NCBI RefSeq assembly: GCF_034190915.1
Contig: NW_026947507.1
Location: 27,084,001 to 27,148,000 of the forward strand
From: Cavia porcellus
Taxonomy: Eukaryota; Chordata; Mammalia; Rodentia; Caviidae
Length of the DNA: 64,000 bases
Direction of reading: 5' to 3'
The stretch's first letter is position 1. Each line of letters starts with the position of its first letter. Under the pieces are notes generated by a model, which saw only the letters and a program-made list of their open reading frames with translations, had not been told where the DNA came from and did not search any database. The translations under genes were made by a program, and so were the position numbers. Shown here in pieces: positions 11,937 through 24,060 of the stretch.

Positions 11937-12117
11937 ATTGCATTCCAGGCCTTGTTCCTGCTAGGCAAGCTCTCTGCAATGGAGCTCTGTCTTCCAACCT
12001 CTTTATTCTGAGACAAGGTCTTACTACATTTCTCAAACAGGTCCTTAACTTGAGGTCCTTCTGCCTCAGCCTCTAGAGTAGTGGGTATGACAAGTGTGCA
12101 CCGCTGCAGGTGACTTA
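11937..12117 (-). mobile_element. B1-ID dimeric SINE (B1-dID-like)
   Basis: On the plus strand an ID-like tRNA-derived unit ('ccaggccttgttcctgctagg' region, 11947-12000) runs straight into a reversed 7SL unit beginning 'tgagacaaggtcttactac' and ending with a 'gtgggtatgacaagtgtgcac' type motif. Read on the minus strand the order is B1 then ID, with one shared tail. Two plus-strand dimers of the same design lie at 25.7 and 44.9 kb. Confidence 0.7.
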
Positions 12118-14125
12118 ATAGGTTTTTCAACCTTTTAATATTACATTCATATGCACGCTACACATCTGGAAAATTCCACACAAATATAGCTGTTATTGTT
12201 TTTAAAGTTCAGCTGTGTTTTCCCTAATATTTCACCACATACAAATAAATTTACAATTTATTCTGGCTGTACTTTCTTGGTACCACATCAATTCTACTTC
12301 CTTAAAAAGTAGCTTTGGAAGTAAAAAGAGATTGTCATAAACTCCATGTGCAAACTGTTGTGCATTTTTGAAAACAAATACTATAAAAGTGTTCTATTTT
12401 TATTTGAAAAGGGCATGGGGTCCTGGATTCAATATCACATCAACCCCAAAACCAATCCTATAATTTATATATATTAAAAATGAGGTAACTTGTAAATAAT
12501 TATACAGAAACAAGGTGCAGGCTATAGCCTTTGGCAGTACTCACTCATCATGACACTGCCTATAAGAATGGGTTATGGCTTTAAAAATAATTCTTCAAAA
12601 TTAAACTTGAACTTTTCCACTATATTGAAAAAGACAGCCTAATATAAAGCATGGCCAGCAAATGTGAATACCCACACTGTATCTCAAAACAGAGTGGGTG
12701 TCATCAGCGTCTTGTCAGCAGCAATGTATCACACACCTTGTTCTCATTCTGATGAATGGTGCAGTCTGGTAAGGATTTGTTATTTTACGTAGCGGATCCC
12801 TCTCTCTACCTGACTACTATTATGTATGGACTCAAATAAATAACCTCTGAGGGTCTCTAAGATATGAATGAAGTCTCCAGTGATTTTCTTTCAGATTGTG
12901 GTGTGCAATAGTCATTAACAAGAGCTTAAGAGTGTTACATTTTCCACATAGTTCAAACCGACTCCATTTCCTGGAAATGGTATGGGAAAAGCAGAGTGAG
13001 CAGTAAAAATCACATCTTCACCTAGTATTTAAGGTGGAACATGAATTTATATTAAAAGCCCGTGGAAATCATTATTTAATATATTTAAGGAAACACAATT
13101 GAAGGAAAATGTTATCAAAATATTTTTATATTATTTATTATCTGTTTTTTCCAAGAGGAGCTCAGTACTCCTTCAAATTGGAAAAGTAGGTTGTTAACTA
13201 AAAAAATGTTAGTGCACACATAAAGATAGAAATTCATAATGCAAATGTCAGTTGACTTTGATTATTGTACAAATACAAAAATGACTTTTTTAGCAAATTT
13301 TGGAAATAGTGGGAACAGGAGTTAAATCATCCACCTATTCTTGCTATAAACCTAATAAGGTTTTCAACCTAATTAAACATTGATATCTTTACCTAACAAT
13401 GCAATGAGGTCTTATCATCACTATTAGCATTAAAAGCAATAAACCTTTGAAATCACTATATATTCCAATATATAACATGAGGAATATTGTTATAATAGTT
13501 AGCATATGTTAATGATGAGTTTCACAACAAGACACCTCAAAATATGCCATGCTGATGTTTGAAAAAAACAACAGAAGCATAAGGGTCTTTCTGATTTTCT
13601 CTGAAACAGTTCTTTTAGTCCTCATTAGACAGGTCTCCTCCAGAAACCCAGAGGAAAGTGACAACCTCGTCTCTGAGTACAGAGAATCACATCTGAAAGC
13701 ACCTGAGCATCTGAGAAATGGGGCTTACAAACTCCTCCTCTTTGCCCCAGATTGTACATTAGACTATCAGATAGTATTTTTCTGCAACTATACAGTTCTT
13801 CACCAAACCTAGCATCAGCAAATGCACAAGTTAACATCTTCTTTAGCGTTATCATTCCAGTGACTCTCATTTTTTATAAAATGTACATTAATTAAATTTG
13901 TGTTTTCCTTTTGTTAAGCTGCCTCTTATCACAGGTTACTCAGTCATGAGTATAGCAATGGAAGAAGAAAAAAATCTTTTTTCCTTACATTTCCCCTATT
14001 TCCACTTATATATAGTATCTCATTTACCTTCAACATCAAACTTTCAAATCTTGCGGCCCAATGGAATAGTCATTAGCTCCATGATGACACTTTTAAATTA
14101 ACAACATAAAAATTGGGTTTTCCCT
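12118..14125. other. Non-coding, nothing recognised
   Basis: AT-rich. The 87- and 81-codon frames overlapping at 13549-13870 are on opposite strands, show no domain and have no splice or polyA context that I can defend. Confidence 0.5.
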
Positions 14126-14129
14126 CACT

Positions 14130-14235
14130 CTACCGTATTTGATATATTCAGCAGTCAGATGTGCTTAGTGACTACCATTCACTTTAGCACTGAACACAGA
14201 TCATTTCATCATCACAGAAAGTTCTACTGGACAGC
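14130..14235 (+). mobile_element. 3' end of ancient DNA transposon
   Basis: 'atgtgcttagtgactacc' followed by 'tcatcacagaaagttctac' and 'ggacagcactgctctaaag' matches the terminal part of an old mammalian DNA transposon, possibly the same family as the element at 10.15-10.5 kb. Confidence 0.5.
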
Positions 14236-14239
14236 ACTG

Positions 14240-14345
14240 CTCTAAAGATTTTGTTTTTACTTATCCCCATTTTCAACAGAATAGGAAAGTATTTCAGTAC
14301 AACTTGGAGCTAGAATGAATTTACACCACTCAGATTCCATCGCAC
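14240..14345 (-). mobile_element. Possible MIR fragment
   Basis: 'tatccccattttcaacagaa' followed by 'cacaccactcagattcc'-like sequence is weakly consistent with a reversed MIR. The match is too short for certainty. Confidence 0.3.
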
Positions 14346-15780
14346 AATTCTCTCTCCTACATCTGACAAGTGCTTAATGAGTGCTAACTCTGCTTACTCT
14401 AGTTTTATAGTCAAAGTTGCAAACATGAGAATAGTCTCTAAAACCAAATGCGGACACATAAATTGCTCATGCAATCATCATGCCACACTAAGTTCTCAAA
14501 AGAAAAGTAGCCAAAATGATATCAGAAAAATGAAATTGTGCGACTGGACCTTCATGCCCCAAGTCAGTTATCTTATGTTTATTTATGTATTTATTGGGGG
14601 GTTACATGGATTTTTGTCATTCCTAAATATAACTATAAATAAAATTATACTTTGTATGTAGTTTATGAAGTACTATAAAGTTTAAAATTTGTTTAAGTGA
14701 ATTAAAGTATTATGAACTGTTATTAGCTTTTTATTGTAATTGTGATTTAAAATTTTTTGCTTGTTTATTTGTTGGTATTAGCTGACCTCAATATTCCAGT
14801 TGAAAGTTTTCTTTTTTTAATCTTTTAGCAAACTTAGGTTTGAGGTAATTTTCATCATATTAACTACAAGTAAGTGTTATCATATGAGCCTGTAAGGCCT
14901 TTATGCTAGATTGTCTTAACCAGCAAATTAACTGGTAATCACTAAATTAGACAAGGTATACAATTCATTAACATAATCATGAGAAACAAACCAAATAAAT
15001 CTTAAATATAAAGGTAATAAAGTCTTTGGATAAGCATTAGGATTTTTTATATAACTGATTTTGTAACTATTTTATCAGAGGACATGAGGAGAAAAAAACA
15101 ATTATGCATTAAAAACTACAAGTGAATATTCTTAGGAATTTTATAGAAGATGAGTAAAAAGTGAGACACTAAGACTTGAGGCTAAAATTTTTATTCTTAT
15201 TTTCTGCAGAATATAAAATCCACAAAAAAGAGAACTATTCAAATTCTTGTCAAAACAAAGACATACATAATGCTCTAGTTGAAAATGGGTAAAAACAATA
15301 TGCTGTATTTTGATAATGAATTAACTCTACCTCAACTTATTCATTTTTTGGTCTCTGAGGATAAACAGAAAATTTTTCTCACCAACAGAAAATTTCAGAA
15401 TATTTTTATGCATGGAAATCATATGAATTTTACAATTAACACAATTATATTACTCTAAAATTTAAAAGTACTAATTTACTATAAAATCATATGTTTGGAT
15501 TTCAAAGAAAATTTTAAAAATGAACAGCAAAATAAAAGGTAGATATAGGAAATAGGGAGATAGAATTTTTGTCAAAGGAAAGGAACGAAGAGATAGAATG
15601 AAGGGTAGAGAAGAAAAGGGAAAGAAAAAAGAATTAAGATGCATTATGCACATGCACCTGGTCCTCACAGGGAATAGAAAAGCACTGTGCATGGTAAACA
15701 TGTATCGATAAAAATTAAAATCAAAGAAAAGAAAAGTACAAACGAATTTTCTTGCCTGAAAAAAATATTAATAAAGTTAA
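14346..15780. other. Non-coding, nothing recognised
   Basis: Very AT-rich with a purine-rich patch at 15500-15740. No repeat or gene identified. Confidence 0.5.
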
Positions 15781-15786
15781 GTGAAA

Positions 15787-15808
15787 CCTGGCATGGTGGT
15801 ACACATAC
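15787..15808 (+). mobile_element. B1 SINE, 5' piece (split by LTR)
   Basis: A B1 head, 'cctggcatggtggtacac', stops abruptly where the LTR begins. The body of the same B1 resumes at 16393. Confidence 0.8.
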
Positions 15809-16392
15809 TGTTACAGGCCGCTGAGTTATAGGCAGTCAGACAAGGCTGGGCCCTCAAAGGACCCTGGAAGAGACAATCATCTCCTGCTGTGGGCCAGATC
15901 TCAAGACAAAAGGCAAAGCGAATACAACCACATCCTAAGGATCCACAGTCCAAATAGTTCTCTATCACCTTGTGGAAGTCAAGGGTCAGCACCCCACCCA
16001 TCTACAGGAAGAGTCACTGCTGTTAAGCATGACCACTTACCATGTGACTCATCCCCCCATTTGCTTCTAATTTAATCAATTTTACCTGGCAATTAATCTT
16101 ATTGGCTGACCACAGTTCTGTCCCGCCTTATGCCCACCTTGAAAATTCCCATTTTTCCCCACCTTTGACCCATCTAACCTCATGATTTTACTCTATATAA
16201 GTCCTTAGAAAAGACAGAGTCCTTGGGAACGTGCTTGGGACCCCTTCTGTCTCTCTGATACAGAAGCTTTCTTTCTCTCAATAAACATATTCTGCTCTTA
16301 ACCTCTGTCATTGCTAAAATTCATTCTTCGATTTTAGAGAACACGAATTTGTACCAGACATAGTGGGTCAGGAGTTTCATTTCTCTATACCA
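15809..16392 (+). mobile_element. ERV1-like solo LTR (copy 1)
   Basis: About 584 bp, bounded by TG and CA. The starting 'tgttacagg' is roughly inverted at the end (much more clearly in copy 2). It carries a TATA-like box at 16194-16200 and an AATAAA polyadenylation signal at 16280-16285 shortly downstream, the U3-R-U5 layout of a retroviral LTR. No internal gag/pol/env sequence follows. It interrupts a B1. The adjoining 4-bp flanks (atac and agat) differ, so the target duplication has decayed or the exact edge is off by a base or two. The 74-codon minus-strand frame at 15777-16001 lies inside it and is not a gene. Confidence 0.8.
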
Positions 16393-16545
16393 AGATCTAA
16401 TCTTAGCACTTGGGAAACTGAAGCAGGAGGATCACTTCAAGTTCGATGTCACCCTGAGGTACACAGTGAATTCAAAGCCATTCTGCACTATGTAGTGAGA
16501 CTCAAGTGTTAAATAAATAAATAAATAAATAAAACAAATAAAAAC
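16393..16545 (+). mobile_element. B1 SINE, 3' piece (split by LTR), with (AAAT)n tail
   Basis: It continues the B1 interrupted at 15808: 'taatcttagcacttgggaa', 'gcaggaggatcacttcaag', then two related 'ctgaggtacacag'/'ctgcactatgtag' blocks (the internal duplication), and a tail of AAAT units at about 16508-16536. Confidence 0.88.
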
Positions 16546-17300
16546 AAGGCAAAAGGGAATTTATGGGTAACACAAATTATAAACAGTAACAGAAAAGGAT
16601 AAAAGTACTTCCTATGTAAAATTTTGGCGTATTTCCTAGAAATTAGCTCCATAAACTGTAAAGACTATATTACAACTATACATAACTACCATAAAAATGA
16701 CATTTAATAGAGTGTATGGTATAAGCAAAGCCAGATGACCATTTCACATTCTGTATACCATTATGAAGCACAAACCTTTTGAGGTTGTGTATGAAGTGGT
16801 TATTAGACATTTCAGAGTAACCCAAACAAGTGTCACTGGATACACACCAAAACTCCCCGAAAGGACATATGCAGGCTGAAAGGGTAAATATATTATACTT
16901 GAGATGGTCAGGAAAATCTCCATTACATTCATAGGGGATAAATGGACTAACTCTTCTACGCTGTTTGATTATTTTTCTGTCCAATGAATGACACCATTAG
17001 CATCACCAGTGAAAGCGGAGAATAGAAACAATATACTCTGAAAACCAACTTATGTTATTTTATATACTTTTAACACCGTCTTATTGAAAGGCAATGAACT
17101 GTAAAAGAGAAGAGGAAACACTGCTCCACACAACCACAGAGAACAAAGAGAAACTCATAATCCACATTCAGTGAGATACTGTAGAAAAACAGTAATTGAA
17201 AAGGGCTTAGCTTTAAAATTTGCATTTTCTAAAATCTAAAATGGCATATGTTTTGATATTTAGAGAACACAACACCACATTGCACTATTTAAGTATTCTT
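16546..17300. other. Non-coding, nothing recognised
   Basis: Two overlapping minus-strand frames at 16676-16984 (102 and 62 codons) have no recognisable domain and read as chance. Confidence 0.5.
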
Positions 17301-17400
17301 GAGCCAGGAATATAGTTCAGCGGTGCAGTGCCCACCTGGCAAAAGCAAGGTTCCAAGTTTGATTTATAGTAAAAAAGAAAAAAATTAAATTAATAAATAT
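17301..17400 (+). mobile_element. ID-type SINE (tRNA-derived)
   Basis: 'aggaatatagttcagcggtg' resembles the pol III A box region and 'aaggttccaagtttgattta' the B box region, followed by an A-rich tail. The copy is degraded. Confidence 0.75.
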
Positions 17401-19320
17401 CCTCAGCAAAAATATTAGAACACTTTAGGTGAAATATCTTTTTTAAATTTTGTAGTCAACACTTACTATTTTTGAAGATATTAAAACATAACTGAGGATT
17501 CCACAGAATATAAAAGACAGGATTCTTTTCAACTGTACCTAAAGGCTATGTCATATTTTTTCTTACTTCTTGAAGTATTTGACAGCCTACAAACCTCTCT
17601 CTTTGTACTACCCTAAAAGGTAAACTGATCTGTCAGTGACACTGGTACTACAATCCATCTCTCAAGAGCAGGAAAATGTTGAATTCCTTACTGGCCTGTC
17701 AAGAGTTCATTTGCTCTTACAGTCAGAGTTTTCTACATTTTTAAATTTCTAGCTATGAAACTACCTGCAAACCTTTTCAACAATTAGTTTCCTGGGGACT
17801 GGTTAATGGTGTCCTGTCTGACAGCTAATGTTCATGACAATGGCCAGTAGATGGTCTCTGGAAATGTGACCCTCAGTCATTAATTTCACTTCTCAGCAGG
17901 AGAATAGCAGTTTACACATTCCCTTTGAAAACTGTTAAAAATGTACAAATTGGACCTGGAAAATGGCAAGGGTTTTAAAATTCACAGGAGTCTTTTTATT
18001 GAATGATTCCATGGTAGGATAAAATACAAAGCAAGCTTATTCTTTTCCTAAATATTTCTATCAAAAGAAACATTAAAACCTTTTGCAATGAATTATAATA
18101 CAATGGAATCTCACTTTCTAAATATTTTGAAGATCCAGTAGAAAATATTTCTCAGAGTTTATGGAACATTTCCAGCTCAAATAGCCTCATATGATTTTTT
18201 TTTTTTTTTTAATTCTTCCTGGAGCAACTTGAATATTTAAGTAACTCTTGTCTTTCCTTATACACATTGAATCTTGATATTTTTCTGTATCTTTCTAGAT
18301 AAAAACTAATAAATTCAAATAGCAAAATTATAATAGATCATCAGTAATCTCCAAAGCAGGTTACAAAAACTAATATTCACAGAATTAAAACCTGAATTTT
18401 GTATACATGACTTCAAATGTGGAGAGGATTTCATGAGACTAATCCCCTCATCATTGTGAAAGCTGATAGCTTTTATTTTTCAAGAAAAAAAATAAAACAA
18501 TTTCAAATCAAGATAATAGGAGAGTAACAATAATTAATATATTGCATACGGTTATCTTCAGAGTAGTTACTCAGGGTACAGGATGTAAGCATGAGCTATT
18601 GCCCAAACAGTATTAACAAAAGCCTTTCTTTACAGTGAACTAAGAAAAACTGATTCAGTTTTAACAATACTCTTTCACCAAATTCCACTGCCAATTCCTA
18701 ATTATAAAATAAAATTTGGAAGAAAAGGTTATGGTCTCCAAGTGTTGAATAGTTAAATATAATTATCAACTCTAAAGTTACCTGCCTGTTGAAGTACTTT
18801 TGGAAAATTTTATGACTACATCAATATATTACAGAGTAATTGCATTTACCACTATTCTAGAGAGTAAACTCAGAAATAAAAATTATTAGTATCTCTTTGG
18901 GCAGGCATTCAGTCTAAGGAATATGAAATCCCAGTTTTGTGGTAGGGGATCTGTATAGTGACCTGGTATGACAGAATTAAACTGAATTTAATAGCTATGC
19001 ATCATTTGATTTGATTTGAACAATTAAGGGAAGAATAGAAATGCAGAGAACATTAGTTTCAATACCAAGTAATTAAAAGTATTGAACTTAATTTGGCAAA
19101 ACTTATTTACTTGTGTATCTATATATCATATAAAACTATACATGGCTATTTCCATACAAATATAGTTATATAGACTTACACATGCTGTATACAATGTAAA
19201 CATGTATTTCCATAAATATGTTATGGCAGGCATTGGCATTTTAATGGACTGCCTAGATTGTCTTCTTTAACACAAGCACAAATAGCAATAAATAGTAGTA
19301 TTTTTTAGCAGGTTGATGAA
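17401..19320. other. Non-coding, nothing recognised
   Basis: Includes poly-T at about 18197-18210. The stretch 17560-17940 is less AT-rich and contains no repeat I recognise, so it could be a conserved non-coding element. This cannot be judged without alignment. Confidence 0.45.
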
Positions 19321-19324
19321 ATTC

Positions 19325-19388
19325 TGCCTGGCTATTTCTTTCCTGGTCTTGAACTCACTATGAAGCCCAGGCAGAATGGTGAGCCTCC
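19325..19388 (-). mobile_element. B1 SINE, piece split by LTR
   Basis: 'ggtcttgaactcactatgaag' and 'cccaggcagaatggtgagcc' are the middle of a reversed B1. It stops at CTCC (19385-19388), the target site of the following LTR, and resumes at 20009. Confidence 0.85.
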
Positions 19389-20008
19389 CGTTACAGGCAA
19401 CTGAGGTAGATAGAGAAATATTACAGGGAGTGATGCAGGGCTAGGTCCTCATGGAGCCAGTGTAGAAGCCCAGATATCATCTTGCAAATGTAAGGGAGGC
19501 AGACACGTCTTGCTGTGGCCCAGGTCCCAGGGCAAAAGATCAGAAAACTGCACCCAAGTCTTATAAAGGACTGAAACTCTAAATAGTTCTCTATTACTCT
19601 GAGAAAGCCAAAAGTCACTATTACAACCCCCGACTGGAAGAGTTACTGCTCCCTCTTTCTAAGCGACTCACTTCCTCATTTGTTCCCAATATAATCAATT
19701 TTACCTGAGCAATTAATCTCATTGGTTAATCATAGTTCTGACTCACCTTATGCCCATCTTGTAAGTTCCCAAGTTTTCCTCACCAGGACACGTCCCCCCT
19801 GGTAGTTTTATTCTATAAAAAGTGCCTAGAAAAGACAGTCGTTGGCAACCTGTTTGGGACCCCTTCTGTCCTTCAGACAGGAGCTTTTTCTCTCAATAAA
19901 TATGTTCTGCTGTTAACCTCTGTTGTTTCTAAGATTCATTCTTTGATTATAGAGAACACTAACTCATACCAGAAATAGGTAGGCGGGGAATTTCATTCCC
20001 CTGTATCA
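19389..20008 (+). mobile_element. ERV1-like solo LTR (copy 2)
   Basis: About 620 bp. It begins 'cgttacagg' (first base mutated from T) and ends 'cctgtatca', an almost exact 9-bp terminal inverted repeat. A TATA-like box lies at 19814-19820 and AATAAA at 19895-19900. It is flanked on both sides by the 4-bp duplication CTCC (19385-19388 and 20009-20012), the size made by gammaretrovirus-type (ERV1) integrases. It is clearly the same family as copy 1 across TATA, R and U5. No internal proviral genes are present. The 65-codon minus-strand frame at 19421-19618 is inside the LTR. Confidence 0.88.
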
Positions 20009-20068
20009 CTCCTGTCTCAGCTTCTAAAGTGCTGAGATTAAAGGCATTCACTATCATTCTGGGCTAAA
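20009..20068 (-). mobile_element. B1 SINE, second piece split by LTR
   Basis: It resumes after the duplicated CTCC with 'ctcctgtctcagcttctaaa' and 'gtgctgagattaaaggcatt', completing the reversed B1 that began at 19325. Confidence 0.88.
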
Positions 20069-20344
20069 TAGTATATTTAAAATAGTAGGACAGTATTAAA
20101 ATTGCCAAAAGTCAATCCAAAGAAAATTGACTTCTCTTGCATGTGCATAAGCCATTCCGTCATTAATGTAAGTATAAATAAATACACTGTCTAATTAATG
20201 TGACCTATATAAAATATCAGAATAAATTAACTTGAATATTACAAGTGGAAATGTTGTGCTACTTTAATATTCCCTGGCCAAAATGGAGCAGAGATTGGTG
20301 TCATATCAAGACAATACATACATCATTTATTTTCATTCACCCAT

Positions 20345-20640
20345 TCAACAAACATTTGCTTTATGATCATGACAAACTACACATATTTCCAAGCAGAGAC
20401 ATTGGTAAGAGTTAACATATATTGAGCAACTTCAAAGGGAAAGCCATTGATCAAACTCTTCACTTGTTTTTAAATCCTCACTACCATTCTCTAATGATTC
20501 CACTCTGACTAATGAAAGGACAAAAAGCCCATTCCAACAAGAAAATGATGCCAAAGTCACACAGACAAACAGTGGCAGAGCTTGTCTTTGAACCCCAGCA
20601 ATTTTACTTTGACCCTCAGACTTGGAACACTGGTTGCTAT
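20345..20640 (-). mobile_element. MIR/L2-like ancient repeat
   Basis: 'cccattcaacaaacatttgc' followed at the far end by 'aaagtcacacagacaaacag', 'tggcagagcttgtctttgaa' and 'ccccagcaattt' follows a reversed MIR3-type core. Confidence 0.55.
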
Positions 20641-21338
20641 CAATTTTGATAAGTTCATTATTTTATAAGAAGTGTTGATAAAGAAAATAATCAATCATCT
20701 GAATACCTGGGAAAGAACATCATGTTTCAGAATGTGAGTTAAAGATTCAGTGTGGAGAAGAGTCAGAGATAATTGTCAAAATCTTCAAAATTCAAGGTTT
20801 GGATTATTCCATTTACTGGCTTAGAAAATCAAAAGACAGTACAGAGGGCTCTGACTTACAGATGAAAAATCACATCAACTCTCAGGCTTTATGAAGAAAG
20901 ATAAATGGAGTGAGAGGAAAAGCACAAAAAAGCAATGACTTGCAAGCAACAAAGGAAAAAAAATCAGATATTATCAGAAGCAGAGTAAACTCAAACTGAT
21001 TTTCCTGTCTATCAGACCCAGGAACCTAATTTCCCAAGTTTTTCAGTTGTAGCACTTTTGTTATTAATTAAAATCTCATATTAAATGATTAAGTTGGAAA
21101 GAAAGGATTTATTTATTTGACAAAAAATTCATGTCATTCTAAGCATCCAGCTTAACATTGAATGTGGTGAAAGTTGAAATTATACAGTTTTATAGATCAA
21201 TAGTTGTTAAATAGCCTTGGCTATCCAGTTTATCATTACAGCAGGATTTAGGAGAAAAACCACCTGGCTTCCAAGTGTTCTTAAATCATTCATCTAAAGC
21301 TAATAACCCACTTTCCATTAAGAAATCATATTAAAGAT
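20641..21338. other. Non-coding, nothing recognised
   Basis: No gene or repeat recognised. Confidence 0.5.
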
Positions 21339-21667
21339 GTCTTAGTTAATTTATTCTCGTCACTGAGGCAAAATACCTGATGTCCAAGTTGGGAAAGGAA
21401 AGGTTTATTCTCACAGTTTTTTGGAGGTTTCAGCCCACACTCAGTTGGCTCCCAGACAGGCGGGCATGGTCATGGCAGCCGCCAACAGCAAGCTCAAACC
21501 AGCAAAGAGCAAGACCCACCTTCTTCCTGCCATTCCATCACATCCTGGCTCCACCCCTATGTGGGTGGAGCACTGACACAGTCAATCCAAGCACTAGACA
21601 ATGAACCAATCACAAATGCACAATGCAAACTCATGAGGCCTGGGGGACACAGACATAAACCATGACA
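21339..21667 (-). mobile_element. ORR1-like MaLR LTR
   Basis: Plus-strand reading gives a reversed ORR1 layout: 'cttagttaatttattctcg', 'gaggcaaaatacctgatg', 'ggaaaggtttattctcacag', 'ggaggtttcagcccacac', 'ggctggctcccag' type block, ending 'ggacacagacataaacc' and 'atgaca'. The 3' portion matches 50.41-50.53 kb. The 74-codon plus-strand frame at 21380-21604 is inside the element. Confidence 0.8.
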
Positions 21668-23960
21668 AAAGGTACTTAGCTTTGGAGGCTTCATCAAATG
21701 TTATTTTAAACTGAAAGAAAGACATTTACAATAAAATAGACAATATGATAATATACTTATCAAAATGGCAGAAGTTTATGTTTTCTCTTAATCATTTGAA
21801 TACTTGAGAAAGCAGCATACATTTAATTAGAGCAAAGCTAGGAGGCAGACCACAGGATCTCGGCATGTTGGCAAAGTTATTGACACTATTCTTTCTTGAA
21901 ATCTATGGCATTTTAGTTGTCTGGCATCTTTCTCATGATCTGTTCCATTCTCTTGAATATGGAGCAACAGATACTTACAAAGATTTAAAAAGAAAAAAAG
22001 TCAAAAGATAAAGAAAAATTTTTCAAATAACTGAAAAAAATAGAAGAAAATAAGTTACATGAAGGGTGCTAAAAAGTTGATATATAAAGATAAGAAGTAT
22101 TGAATGAGAATGAGATACACCTATGTGAGCTGCGGCATATAAAAGAGAAAAGTTAGCAGTCAGCAGTTAAATCAGGACCTATGCCTAAGATCCAGGCAGC
22201 AAAACCTGTACAGGCCAGAAATCTGTAAATAGCAGTCAGTCCAGGGCATTGAGGAGAGACTGACAATGAGGAAAAAAAAAAAAAAAACAAAGAAAGGGAC
22301 AGCCTACAACCTATGCTGTGTTTGTGATCCAGGATACCTTACTTCACAGGACAGCTAGCCTCTAGTTGGAATTCCTTCACTTCTGCTGTCGTAATCTCAA
22401 GTGCTTCAATGTCTGTCTTTACTGGCATAGGCTGCATTGTAGTTTGAAAATCTAGGTATAAAAACATTCCAGTATGAACTTTTATACCCAATAAAGAGGT
22501 TGCAACTTACAATAGCTCCACTGACTAAATAAGTAAACTAACTAAATAAACAAATAATAAATCCTTGTCAAAGATGCTGCCCAGTCTAACGTTTATACAA
22601 GCTGAAAACCAACAAGTTGCTGTTAACAGAAATAGGATCCTTAAGCATTGTTACATCCTGTTATTTAAATTATTATGTATAGATGTAGAAATGGTATTTT
22701 ATAAATATAAAAGAGATCCTATACTTGTTTTTTCCAATTTTTCTTAGCTAATTTAAGTTATACTCAAGTTAAAGGAATGTGTCTTTTAAACAACAGATAC
22801 AATTTAAAATAAAGAATTTAAAAAGAGAATACAGACAGTCCCGAACCACACAGTAATATCTTGGGCAATGATGAAATCCATATACAATCATAGTCCCCTG
22901 GGAAAAAGTGCTGCAGAAAAAAAAACAAAAAACACTGTTATTACCTTGTGATGTTGCAGGCATTAGAATATTATGGCAGAGTAGATTACTCAATAATACA
23001 GGTGAAAATGAAATCTCTTAGACATATGTCACTATAGCAGAACAATTATGAGCAGTACATAATACTTGGAATGAAAAATGATTATGTTACCAGTTTATGT
23101 GTCTACTATACTATAGTTTTCATCATTAGTTTATACTAATAGTCATCATTAGTTTATACTAATAAACTAATATACTCCTTCTATGTATAAAAAAAGTTTA
23201 CAGTAAGCAATATGCACACAGCAGCCTCATCTGTCTTATGGTTACAAAGTCTCATGATTGCTACATTTTTCTCTAGAGCTTGCATTAATCATGTGTTGTT
23301 TTCTTCACCTGGATCTGGGAAGCCACTGGGTATGGAATACCTAAATGTCTTGTACTTGCTATATTATTGAGGTTTGTGTAAGGTCATTTCATCATGCTCA
23401 CACAATGACAAAATCTCCTAGCAGATGTATTTCTCAGAATGTATCCTCATAGTTAAATGACAGAAGACTACACACGCATATATGGTAATACAAAACATAT
23501 AGGCCTGGAAATCAGATTGCTACTACTTTATGAGCTATTTGAACTTAAACAGAAAAGAGCAGTTTCATAGCAAATACTCTTTAACACTTACATTAGGTCT
23601 TTAAAAGATAGTAATGTTGCATAATTAAAATACTAACACATCTTATCTTACATGTAAAAAATACATTTTGAAGATGTATGCTGCAGCAGAGAAAAAAGTC
23701 TAAGCAAACCTAAATATAAACTTGTGATCTTAATACAAGCTGAATTTACAAATGTTGAAAAAATTAAAACAATTGGCTGATCAGAAATATAGAGGAACTA
23801 ACACAAGGTAGGTTGGATAGTAGGTGCTAAGATAGAACTGAGCAGAAATAAATGAGAATAAAGTCTGTAGGGTGGGAACTAAGTCCGGCAGGTCTGGCGA
23901 CATGATGGCTACACAGGTAAGATTGAAAAGTTCTTACGTTTTTTGAAAATTATGCAAACC
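21668..23960. other. Non-coding DNA with an unexplained block at 22.09-22.51 kb
   Basis: Mostly plain AT-rich sequence. At 22130-22287 a TATA-like 'catataaaaga' precedes two AGCAGTCAG repeats and a 16-A run, and at 22446-22500 a second TATA-like stretch precedes AATAAA. I cannot assign either to a known family. A 23-bp tandem duplication lies at 23121-23166. Confidence 0.45.
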
Positions 23961-23965
23961 TTTGT

Positions 23966-23966
<1 letters not shown>

Positions 23967-24060
<94 letters not shown>

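Noticed and set aside
11693..12130. 145-codon minus-strand frame, the longest in the window
   Set aside because: It is assembled from a SINE dimer, an AT-rich run and a CT-rich low-complexity tract; the Arg/Glu/Thr-rich part is repeat translation.
15809..20008. The two related LTRs at 15.8 and 19.4 kb as ends of one 4-kb provirus
   Set aside because: Each LTR is flanked on both sides by its own B1 halves, in opposite B1 orientations, so they are two independent solo LTRs. The 3 kb between them shows no gag, pol or env content.
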